Positions 1 through 5,223 of a stretch of DNA of 5,223 bases are shown here, in pieces. A program made the translations under genes and the position numbers. The notes beneath the pieces are model-generated. The model worked only from the letters and a program-made list of their open reading frames with translations. It searched no databases and was not told the origin of the DNA. How positions within the stretch are numbered: position 1 is the first letter of the stretch; each line of letters begins with the position of its first letter. Origin of the DNA: JBCBST01 sp039819115 (GTDB taxonomy: Bacteria; Bacteroidota; Rhodothermia; Balneolales; Balneolaceae); assembly GCA_039819115.1 (NCBI GenBank), contig JBCBST010000180.1, forward strand, positions 1 through 5,223, read 5' to 3'.

Positions 1-477
1 ATACAGAATATCACAGAAATCTTTGCTCTTTATCTTAGAAACTATCAGAACGTTCGACTTGTATATGAGGGCACATTAATTGATCCAAGTAGTTTAATAG
101 AATCAGAAAGTAGTTTTGTTTTATCAGATATCACTGATGAGGATAAAAAAAATCACCCAGTGGTACTTGAAATTATTGAATGGAAGAACAACACCGATAA
201 AAAGCTGTTTTTGTGTAGTGACACAGGCTTTCCTTACTCGGGTTTATTAAAGACTAGATTTCATGTTGGTGATTTTTCTTTCTCAGCATATCTCAAGACG
301 ACCTTCATTAAAGACCTTTACCAAAATAGTTTACTTGATCTTGGGGAGTTCAAGCCTGAGCTAGTGCAGGTGATAGATGAGGCTAAGGTAAAAATTAAAG
401 AATATTTCCTTGCAAGAACTGCTGAGAAAGCAAAAAGCGTTGTAGATAAGTGGAAAGAGGATGATATATATCCTTAG
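1..477 (+). CDS. Fragment before the stop: region C-terminal to the GHKL ATPase domain (partial, no start in window)
   Basis: The frame is open from base 1, so this is the end of a longer protein. An ATG-like start does not fit; the first alternative start is a GTG at 160, inside conserved text. The visible 158 residues contain strand-rich segments such as 'LEIIEWKN', 'KLFLCSDTGFPYSG' and 'FSFSAYLKT', followed by a charged helix ending 'VVDKWKEDDIYP'. I recognise this as the region between the ATPase domain and the nuclease in ATP-binding proteins of the GHKL group. No ATP-binding motif is within the window, so the ATPase assignment rests on remembered homology. If translation ends at the TAG, the product lacks the nuclease. 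Confidence 0.6.
   Translation: MQNITEIFALYLRNYQNVRLVYEGTLIDPSSLIESESSFVLSDITDEDKKNHPVVLEIIEWKNNTDKKLFLCSDTGFPYSGLLKTRFHVGDFSFSAYLKTTFIKDLYQNSLLDLGEFKPELVQVIDEAKVKIKEYFLARTAEKAKSVVDKWKEDDIYP
475..477 (+). other. In-frame amber (TAG) codon inside the ATPase-nuclease gene
   Basis: The codons before (GAT ATA TAT CCT) and after (AAA GAT GAG CCT) are in one frame and both sides read as conserved protein. The stop is followed by A, and no known read-through signal of the CARYYA type follows. TAG also ends this same gene at 1477 and the reductase gene at 4413, so a genome-wide change of TAG meaning is unlikely. Confidence 0.85.
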
Positions 478-495
478 AAAGATGAGCCTAATACA

Positions 496-1479
496 GTGAT
501 TGAAAAGGCTGAACGGCAGGTATTTGATATAGTTGCTGTCAATATAAACGATAACCTGCCTGACTTTTCTGAGATTAACTCAAGTAATAAGAGGCTAAAT
601 TTACAACTACTAAAGCAGGCTTTACAAAAAGATCCTTCTGAGTTACAGCTAATATTAGAGGAAGTGCTTAATCTTCCCAAAAAAAAGCAAAAAGAATTGG
701 CAGAGCTATTGAGGGATACAGAGTTATCAGCTCTGATCAATGCATCCAAGCTTGTCACAGATAGGTTAAAGTTTTTGACCGGCCTTGAAGAAATAATCTT
801 TGATGCTGAGCTAAAAAACAGTCTCTTAGAGAGAGCTCAATTGCACCAGATACTAGCAGACAATACATGGATTTTCGGAGAAGAGTTTAACATCTCCGTA
901 AATGACCGATCGTTAACTGAGGTCTTAAGAGCACATAAACGGTTAATTGGAGATGATACAGTTATTGATGAACCAGTTAAAAGAGTTGATAACTCAAATG
1001 GAATTGTTGATCTGATGCTATCTAGAGATTTAAAAAGTAGCAGTAAAAGCGAAATTCAGCATCTAGTAATAGAACTAAAGAGGCCCAAGGCAAAAATCAC
1101 CTCAACTGAGACAACACAAATAAAAAGTTATGCCCACGCCGTTTCAAACGATGAGAGATTTAGAGGTTTAAATGCTAAATGGGATTTCTGGCTTATATCT
1201 AACGAGCTAGATACTATTACTGACGAAGATGTAAATCAAAAAGACAGAGAACCTGGGTTGCTTTTTGAGTCAAGCAGGAATAAAAATCCTCAGATAAAAA
1301 TATGGGTTAAAACTTGGTCTACAATTATTAAAGAGAATAAAGCACGCCTGAACTTCATTAAAGAGAAGCTGGAGTATCAGGCTGATAAAGGCGAAGCATT
1401 AAAAGCGCTTAAACAAAGCTACTCAGAGTTACTTGAGAACACCAAAACTGGTGAAATCATAGATGAAAAGGTAGCGTAG
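496..1479 (+). CDS. Fragment after the stop: Shedu-like DUF4263 PD-(D/E)XK nuclease domain
   Basis: 327 codons follow the amber without interruption. Residues are numbered here from the GTG at 496. Residues 30-115 form a charged helical linker. 'QLHQILADNTWIFGEEF' (115-131) is the entry motif typical of Shedu/DUF4263 nucleases. The catalytic set is D172 in 'GIVDLML', E193 and K195 in 'HLVIELKRP', and Q208 with Y212 in 'TQIKSYA'. All expected catalytic residues are present. The last 50 residues are a helical tail. Separate translation would need the GTG at 496, which has only the weak purine stretch at 478-485 upstream and no nearby in-frame ATG, so I regard it as the back half of the larger protein and not a native gene. 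SduA-type proteins of this family are known anti-phage nucleases; the target here is not visible. Confidence 0.7.
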   Translation: MIEKAERQVFDIVAVNINDNLPDFSEINSSNKRLNLQLLKQALQKDPSELQLILEEVLNLPKKKQKELAELLRDTELSALINASKLVTDRLKFLTGLEEIIFDAELKNSLLERAQLHQILADNTWIFGEEFNISVNDRSLTEVLRAHKRLIGDDTVIDEPVKRVDNSNGIVDLMLSRDLKSSSKSEIQHLVIELKRPKAKITSTETTQIKSYAHAVSNDERFRGLNAKWDFWLISNELDTITDEDVNQKDREPGLLFESSRNKNPQIKIWVKTWSTIIKENKARLNFIKEKLEYQADKGEALKALKQSYSELLENTKTGEIIDEKVA

Positions 1480-1489
1480 TGCCATAGAT

Positions 1490-1509
1490 TGTTGTACCTA
1501 TGTTGTACC
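1490..1509. repeat. Two direct repeats TGTTGTACC, 11 bases apart
   Basis: TGTTGTACC occurs at 1490-1498 and again at 1501-1509. The period of 11 places both copies on nearly the same face of the helix, as expected for paired protein sites. They lie between the stop codon of the nuclease gene and the tRNA terminator. A role as integrase or excisionase arm sites is inference from position. Confidence 0.6.
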
Positions 1510-1515
1510 CGCAAT

Positions 1516-1541
1516 AAAAAAGCCCTCGCGAGGAGGGCTTT
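1516..1541 (-). terminator. Rho-independent terminator of the initiator tRNA
   Basis: A perfect 9-bp stem (1519-1527 pairing with 1533-1541, core GCCCTC/GAGGGC) has a 5-base loop. On the minus strand it is followed by a run of six T (1521-1516). It starts 7 bases after the tRNA 3' end. On the plus strand only three T follow the stem, so it would stop transcripts from the nuclease gene poorly. Confidence 0.85.
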
Positions 1542-1547
1542 AAGGAG

Positions 1548-1620
<73 letters not shown>

Positions 1621-1635
1621 GTTTTAAGGACTGAT

Positions 1636-1665
1636 AATATACGCATTCTTGTTGCCTCTACTCAA
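1636..1665 (-). promoter_or_regulatory. Promoter of the initiator tRNA
   Basis: On the minus strand TTGAGT (1665-1660) and TATATT (1641-1636) are 18 bases apart. They resemble the -35 and -10 boxes of a housekeeping promoter. Transcription would begin about 8 bases before the mature tRNA end at 1620. No other good pair is seen in the gap. Confidence 0.5.
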
Positions 1666-1677
1666 CTTTTTTCTGCG

Positions 1678-1683
1678 TATTAT
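1678..1683 (+). promoter_or_regulatory. Possible -10 box for the ornithine aminotransferase gene, in a divergent dyad region
   Basis: TATTAT lies 29 bases before the ATG at 1713. A convincing -35 box is absent at the right distance. The preceding TGCG makes TGCGTAT (1674-1680), the exact inverted copy of ATACGCA (1639-1645), which covers the -10 box of the tRNA promoter. A second inverted pair, GCATTCTT (1643-1650) and AAGAATGC (1692-1699), overlaps it. The rest of 1621-1712 holds no gene. Confidence 0.3.
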
Positions 1684-1712
1684 TTAAAAAAAAGAATGCT
1701 ACAACAAAGACT

Positions 1713-2975
1713 ATGGTAAGCTCGACAAACGCTATTGAACTGGAAAACAAATTCGGGGCACATAATTATCACCCGCTGCCCGCCGTACTTTCAAAAGGAG
1801 AAGGAGTTTTTGTATGGGATCCGGAGGGAAACCGCTACTACGACTTTCTTTCGGCCTACTCGGCGGTGAACCAGGGGCATTGCCATCCAAAGATCACCCA
1901 ATCTCTTATTGATCAGGCCCAAACCCTTACCCTTACATCCAGGGCCTTTTACAACAGCCTGCTTGGGGAATACGAACAGTTTATCACGTCGTACTTCGGG
2001 TTCGAAAAAGTGCTGCCGATGAACACCGGAGCCGAGGCCGTTGAAACGGCAATCAAAATCTGCAGAAAATGGGCCTATGAAAAGAAAGGCATTCCCGAAA
2101 ATGAAGCCGTCATCCTCGTTTGCTCCAATAACTTTCATGGTCGTACCACCACCATCATATCCTTTTCCAATGATGAAGACGCCCGGCAGAATTTCGGACC
2201 CTATACCCAGGGGTTCGAGAAGGTGGAATACAACAACCTGGAGGCGTTAAAAGAAGCCCTGAAGCATAAGAATGTGGCTGGCTTTCTGGTGGAACCCATC
2301 CAGGGTGAAGCCGGAGTTGTGGTTCCCGATGAGCACTATATCCCGGAAGCAGCTGCCTTATGTAAGGAAGCCGGAGTACTGTTTATGGCCGATGAGATAC
2401 AAACCGGTATCGCACGTACGGGCTCTCTGCTCGCCGTGTGCGGAAACTGCACCTGCCAGCATTCCTGTGAACGAGGGGCAACGTATACTCATCCGGATAT
2501 TCTTATCCTGGGTAAGGCGCTATCTGGCGGAGCTTACCCGGTTTCGGCTGTTCTGGCCAATAACGAGGTTATGGATGTGATCCAACCTGGTCAGCATGGT
2601 TCCACGTACGGAGGCAATCCTCTGGCCTGTAAGGTGGCTATGACCGCCCTGGAAGTGGTTGAGGAGGAACAGCTTGCCCAAAACGCGCGGGTACTTGGAC
2701 AACTGTTCCGAAATGAGATGCAGAACCTGGTTGATACAAACGATCTGTTTGTGTCTGTGCGTGGGAAGGGATTACTGAACGCCGTAGTCATTAATGACAC
2801 CGAAGATAGCAGTACCGCCTGGGATTTCTGTGTGGCTCTGAAAGAAAACGGGTTACTGGCCAAACCCACTCACGGTAATATTATCCGGTTTGCCCCTCCC
2901 CTGGTCATGACCCGTGAACAACTCCTGGACTGTGTGACCATCATTCGCAAAACGCTCGAAGAATTTGGCAAATAA
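1713..2975 (+). CDS. rocD: Ornithine--oxo-acid aminotransferase (ornithine delta-aminotransferase)
   Basis: This 420-residue class-III PLP enzyme moves the delta-amino group of L-ornithine to 2-oxoglutarate, giving glutamate 5-semialdehyde (pyrroline-5-carboxylate) and glutamate; it is cytosolic and links arginine/ornithine breakdown to proline and glutamate. It follows the human enzyme closely along its length ('GAHNYHPLP', 'SAYSAVNQGHCHPK', 'LTLTSRAFYN', 'NGLLAKPTHG'). Expected active-site residues are Y19, Y49 and R144 (ornithine binding; human Y55, Y85, R180), E199 in 'EPIQGEAGV', D227 in 'ADEIQTG', the PLP lysine K268 in 'LILGKALSGG' and T298 in 'HGSTYGGNP'. An insertion of about 12 residues relative to human, just before K268, holds C243, C246, C248, C252 and H250. 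The ATG at 1713 is chosen because homology begins within 15 residues; there is no Shine-Dalgarno sequence. It lies 80 bases before lat on the same strand. Confidence 0.95.
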   Translation: MVSSTNAIELENKFGAHNYHPLPAVLSKGEGVFVWDPEGNRYYDFLSAYSAVNQGHCHPKITQSLIDQAQTLTLTSRAFYNSLLGEYEQFITSYFGFEKVLPMNTGAEAVETAIKICRKWAYEKKGIPENEAVILVCSNNFHGRTTTIISFSNDEDARQNFGPYTQGFEKVEYNNLEALKEALKHKNVAGFLVEPIQGEAGVVVPDEHYIPEAAALCKEAGVLFMADEIQTGIARTGSLLAVCGNCTCQHSCERGATYTHPDILILGKALSGGAYPVSAVLANNEVMDVIQPGQHGSTYGGNPLACKVAMTALEVVEEEQLAQNARVLGQLFRNEMQNLVDTNDLFVSVRGKGLLNAVVINDTEDSSTAWDFCVALKENGLLAKPTHGNIIRFAPPLVMTREQLLDCVTIIRKTLEEFGK

Positions 2976-3000
2976 CGGTTTAAACCGTTTAAACTGGTTT
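2974..3000. repeat. Palindromic cluster after rocD (16-bp perfect palindrome and repeated GTTTAAAC)
   Basis: AACGGTTTAAACCGTT (2974-2989) is a perfect palindrome starting in the rocD stop codon. GTTTAAAC occurs at 2978-2985 and again at 2987-2994. A second stem, AAACC (2982-2986) with GGTTT (2996-3000), competes with the first. No strong T run follows, so it is either a weak terminator or a regulator site between rocD and lat. Confidence 0.5.
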
Positions 3001-3024
3001 GTGTTGTTTAGGTGAATTGGTAGC

Positions 3025-3046
3025 TTGAATCTAAATTGGGATTCAA
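3025..3046. promoter_or_regulatory. 7-bp inverted repeat just before the lat start
   Basis: TTGAATC (3025-3031) and GATTCAA (3040-3046) are perfect inverted copies around an 8-base centre, ending 9 bases before the ATG of lat. The placement suits an operator or a leader hairpin that could affect translation initiation. Which regulator, if any, binds is unknown. Confidence 0.4.
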
Positions 3047-3055
3047 TATTAAGAC

Positions 3056-4411
3056 ATGGCTTCATCCTCTGTATCTGCTATTCAACCAAAAGACATTCAC
3101 TCCATTCTCGACCGCCATTTATTAACCGATGGGTACGATATGGTACTCGACCTGGACAAGAGTAGTGGTGCGTATTTGCATGATGCCAAATCGGGACGGG
3201 ATTACCTGGACTTTTTCACCTTTTTTGCATCTAACCCGTTGGGCATGAATCACCCCAAGCTGGTTAGTGACGATGCATTCATTCATAAACTGGGACGGGT
3301 AGCCATCAATAAACCTTCCAACTCGGATGTGTATACCGAAGAACTTGCCGAGTTTGTAGACGAGTTTTCGAGAGTTGGAATCCCGAATCACCTCCCCTAT
3401 TCCTTTTTTATATCCGGTGGAGCGCTGGCTGTTGAAAACGCGATGAAGGTGGCTTTCGACTGGAAGGTTCAGAAAAATTTCCAAAAGGGATACCGACATG
3501 AGCTGGGCCATCGGGTGTTACACTTTGATAAGGCCTTTCACGGACGTTCTGGATATACCTTGTCCGTTACCAATACCGTACCCGATAAAGTAAAGTATTT
3601 CCCCAAGTTTGACTGGCCCAGGGTTATCAGTCCGGCAATGGAGTTCCCGGCTACTTCAGAACGTCTGCACCTTGTTGCAGAGCAGGAAGCATTGGCTGTT
3701 GCCCAGGCTGAACGTTTTTTTGAGCAGTTCAAAGATGACATCGCCTGTATCCTGATTGAACCCATACAGGGTGAAGGAGGTGACCGGCATTTCAGGGCCG
3801 AGTTTCACCAGCAGCTACGGGACCTGGCCGATCGTCATGATTGCCTGCTCATTTATGATGAAGTGCAAACAGGCGTAGGGCTAACCGGGAAGTTCTGGTG
3901 TCATGAATACTTTGTTAAACCGGATCTGATCGCCTTCGGTAAAAAGGCCCAGGTTTGTGGTATACTGGGCGGTGGAAAAGTGGATGAAGTAGAAACGAAC
4001 TGTTTTAACGTATCTTCGCGCATCAATTCCACCTGGGGTGGTAACCTGGTGGATATGGTTCGGTTTGGACGCATCCTAAGGGTGATTGAAGAAGATAACC
4101 TGGTGGATCATGCCGCTGAAGTAGGCAACTATCTCCAAACCCGGCTCAATAAACTGGCCGATGAGTACCAGTACCTGTCCAATCCAAGAGGAATGGGGCT
4201 TTTCTGCGCCATTGATCTCCCCGATGCACATGCCCGTAATACAGTCATCAAAAGCTGCATGAAGCATGGATTAATGATCCTGGCCTGTGGAGATCGAACC
4301 GTCCGGTTCAGACCTCCCCTAACCATATCGAAAACGCAAATCGACCAGGGACTGGATATCCTGGAAATGGCCTATAAAGAAAGCCTGGAGCGTTGCCCCA
4401 TAGCTGGTTAA
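3056..4411 (+). CDS. lat: L-lysine 6-aminotransferase (lysine epsilon-aminotransferase)
   Basis: This 451-residue class-III PLP enzyme moves the epsilon-amino group of L-lysine to 2-oxoglutarate, giving 2-aminoadipate 6-semialdehyde, which cyclises to piperideine-6-carboxylate. This is the first step of a lysine-breakdown route to 2-aminoadipate and, in some actinobacteria, of beta-lactam precursor supply. Family marks are 'LLTDGYDMVLDLDKS' near the N-terminus, 'LDFFTFFASNPLGMNHPKL' (51-69), 'ISGGALAVENA' (119-129, PLP phosphate), 'FHGRSGYTLS' (161-170), 'EPIQGEGGD' (235-243), D268 in 'YDEVQTG', and 'AFGKKAQVCG' with PLP lysine K296. 'RFRPPLT' (417-423) probably contributes the carboxylate-binding arginine. 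The length equals that of the Mycobacterium tuberculosis enzyme (about 449). The FGKKxQVCG signature separates it from ornithine and GABA aminotransferases. The start has no Shine-Dalgarno sequence; homology begins within 15 residues. It may share a transcript with rocD. Confidence 0.93.
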   Translation: MASSSVSAIQPKDIHSILDRHLLTDGYDMVLDLDKSSGAYLHDAKSGRDYLDFFTFFASNPLGMNHPKLVSDDAFIHKLGRVAINKPSNSDVYTEELAEFVDEFSRVGIPNHLPYSFFISGGALAVENAMKVAFDWKVQKNFQKGYRHELGHRVLHFDKAFHGRSGYTLSVTNTVPDKVKYFPKFDWPRVISPAMEFPATSERLHLVAEQEALAVAQAERFFEQFKDDIACILIEPIQGEGGDRHFRAEFHQQLRDLADRHDCLLIYDEVQTGVGLTGKFWCHEYFVKPDLIAFGKKAQVCGILGGGKVDEVETNCFNVSSRINSTWGGNLVDMVRFGRILRVIEEDNLVDHAAEVGNYLQTRLNKLADEYQYLSNPRGMGLFCAIDLPDAHARNTVIKSCMKHGLMILACGDRTVRFRPPLTISKTQIDQGLDILEMAYKESLERCPIAG

Positions 4412-4423
4412 GCTATACCAGCT
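4400..4423. terminator. Overlapping hairpins at the convergent ends of lat and the reductase gene
   Basis: AGCTGGT (4402-4408) pairs with ACCAGCT (4417-4423). The alternative pair is ATAGCT (4400-4405) with AGCTAT (4411-4416). Both span the two stop codons, so the two hairpins exclude each other. There is no T run on either side, so this is at best a weak shared stop signal. Confidence 0.3.
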
Positions 4424-5135
4424 GGTGACTTTCCGGCTGAATCACGACCTCATTCATAACGGATCCCTTTGGTTGCTTGGCCGCATAATACACGGCCTTG
4501 GCTACCTCTTTAGGATCGAGCATGTAGTCTTTTTTAACCCGCATGGTTACCCGTTCGTCATCCCAGAAAGGGGTGGCCACTCCTCCGAGATATAGAAGGG
4601 AGAAATTCACATTGTCCCGTTTCAATTCTTCGGTAAGGGTCTTGGTAAAACCCTGAATGGCAAACTTAGTCGCAGAATACACCGATGCGTTTTTCATGAT
4701 GTACTTGCCCATTGTTCCGGGGAACATGATCACACTGGCCGGCTCATCGCCCTGAGACAGGTATTTCAAAACCGTTTGAGTGACGATGAATGTACCGAAT
4801 ACATTCACATCAATGACTTCCTTAGCCTGTTCTGGATCAATATCCTTTATGGGCATAATCAGGCCCTGTCCGAAGGCATTTACCAGCACATCGATGGGGC
4901 CATAGGTGCTTACGGTATGTTCAACCAACTGGGTTACGGAGTTCACATCCGTCACGTCGACGGTTTGAGCGGTTACTTCTCCGCCCTGGTCTTTGATGCC
5001 AGTAGCCACCTGGTTTAGTTTGGCCTGATCCCGCCCGGCGATCACGACATTTGCATTCGATTTGGCAAATAAATAGGCGCATTCGCTACCGATTCCTCCG
5101 CCTCCGCCAACAATTAGTACTGTTTTTCCTCGCAT
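4413..5135 (-). CDS. SDR-family NAD(P)-dependent oxidoreductase, substrate unknown
   Basis: This 240-residue protein is a classical short-chain dehydrogenase/reductase with a single Rossmann domain, probably soluble. The cofactor loop is VGGGGGIG (9-16), with V in place of the usual T of TGxxxGIG. 'AGRD' with R35 after the second strand suggests NADP(H). D60 in 'DVTD', N86 in 'NAFG', N111 in 'DVNVFG', and the Y153-x3-K157 pair in 'YSATK' are in place. The catalytic serine expected 13 residues before the tyrosine is G140, with T141 next to it ('FPGTMG'); threonine may stand in. The start at 5135 puts the cofactor loop at the usual distance from the N-terminus. An ATG at 5165 and a TTG at 5171 in the same frame would add 10 or 12 residues of no SDR character. 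The stop (TAG, 4415-4413) is one base from the stop of lat. Nothing in the sequence links the enzyme firmly to ornithine or lysine breakdown. Confidence 0.88.
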   Translation of the reverse strand: MRGKTVLIVGGGGGIGSECAYLFAKSNANVVIAGRDQAKLNQVATGIKDQGGEVTAQTVDVTDVNSVTQLVEHTVSTYGPIDVLVNAFGQGLIMPIKDIDPEQAKEVIDVNVFGTFIVTQTVLKYLSQGDEPASVIMFPGTMGKYIMKNASVYSATKFAIQGFTKTLTEELKRDNVNFSLLYLGGVATPFWDDERVTMRVKKDYMLDPKEVAKAVYYAAKQPKGSVMNEVVIQPESHQLV

Positions 5136-5223
5136 GATGAATAGTCTGTTAACTTCTTGATTCATCTGCAAAACAGATCAACAACCAGAGCGTTCCAGAA
5201 ATAAGTTTATTACTGTTCTTTAT

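Larger units (their letters stand above)
1..1479 (+). pseudogene. GHKL-type ATP-binding protein with C-terminal Shedu-like (DUF4263) nuclease, 5'-truncated by window, interrupted by an in-frame TAG
   Basis: One reading frame is open from position 1 to the TAG at 1477-1479 except for a single TAG at 475-477. The two halves are in the same frame, so there is no frameshift. The first half matches my memory of the region after the ATPase domain in large GHKL ATP-binding proteins. The second half has a helical linker, then a PD-(D/E)XK core in the order D, E-x-K, Q. In remembered homologues the text reads roughly 'YPYEGEP..VE.AERQVFD' as one chain; here it is 'YP*KDEP..IEKAERQVFD', so the stop sits where tyrosine is usual. 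A single T-to-G or C-to-G change in a TAT/TAC codon would explain it. The likely role is ATP-gated nucleic-acid cleavage in phage defence, which is inference from Shedu. No other lesion is visible, so the damage, if real, is recent. The ATPase domain and start lie outside the window. Confidence 0.7.
1..1547. mobile_element. Probable end of a tRNA-associated genomic island (left limit outside window)
   Basis: The segment is clearly more AT-rich than the metabolic genes to the right. It carries a defence-type gene and stops at the 3' end of an initiator tRNA gene, a common target of tyrosine integrases. Two direct repeats at 1490-1509 lie beside the junction and resemble integrase arm sites. 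No integrase gene and no second copy of the tRNA end are in the window, so the island and its exact edge are inference; the tRNA terminator at 1516-1541 could lie on either side of the edge. Confidence 0.35.

Noticed and set aside
475..477. TAG reassigned to an amino acid genome-wide, or pyrrolysine
   Set aside because: TAG ends the same gene at 1477-1479 and the reductase at 4413-4415 at natural ends, and the expected residue is tyrosine in a nuclease family not known to use pyrrolysine.
496..498. GTG as a true start of an independent nuclease gene
   Set aside because: The frame and conserved text continue from upstream of the TAG, and only a weak purine stretch precedes it. A five-codon ATG frame (482-499) overlaps it by TGA, but this looks accidental.
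474..758. Minus-strand frame of 94 codons opposite the nuclease gene
   Set aside because: Serine/leucine-rich shadow of the coding strand with no recognisable features.
3122..3511. Minus-strand frame of 129 codons within lat
   Set aside because: It lies entirely opposite a strongly conserved coding sequence and has no family features.
5136..5171. Extended start of the reductase at 5165 (ATG) or 5171 (TTG)
   Set aside because: The additional residues are not SDR-like and neither start has a better ribosome binding site; 5165 cannot be fully excluded.
5172..5223. Promoter for the reductase gene
   Set aside because: No convincing -35/-10 pair or Bacteroidota-type box is seen on the minus strand.

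Overview
The window looks like the junction of two kinds of DNA around a tRNA gene. By eye, positions 1-1500 are AT-rich (about one third G+C in sampled lines), while 1713-5171 run near 45-60% G+C. The protein genes have no clear Shine-Dalgarno sequence and start after A/T-rich leaders. With the ornithine and lysine aminotransferases this suggests a Bacteroidota/Balneolota-type bacterium; that placement is inference and not certain.

Left part (1-1547): the C-terminal part of a large gene that enters from outside the window. Its reading frame continues from position 1 to a stop at 1477-1479 but is broken once, by an in-frame TAG at 475-477. The part before the TAG resembles the region that follows the ATPase domain in GHKL (gyrase/Hsp90/histidine kinase type) ATP-binding proteins. 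The part after it carries an intact PD-(D/E)XK nuclease core of the Shedu/DUF4263 type. In homologues as I remember them these are one polypeptide, and the TAG replaces a tyrosine-like position. The gene is therefore either a recent nonsense pseudogene, a read-through product, or a split gene. It is most likely an anti-phage defence gene at the end of a genomic island: it stops about 70 bases from the 3' end of an initiator tRNA gene, with two direct repeats between them.

Middle (1516-1712): an initiator tRNA-Met(CAT) on the minus strand with its own promoter and rho-independent terminator. A short divergent control region separates it from the metabolic genes.

Right part (1713-5135): two class-III, PLP-dependent aminotransferases on the plus strand. 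One is ornithine delta-aminotransferase (rocD) and the other is L-lysine 6-aminotransferase (lat). Both remove the terminal amino group of a basic amino acid, usually onto 2-oxoglutarate, giving semialdehydes that cyclise (pyrroline-5-carboxylate and piperideine-6-carboxylate). They are separated by 80 bases with two dyad-symmetry elements. A convergent short-chain dehydrogenase/reductase gene of unknown substrate ends one base from the end of lat. The most unusual points are the amber-interrupted ATPase-nuclease gene, a four-cysteine insertion in the ornithine aminotransferase, and the C1-C72 end of the initiator tRNA.
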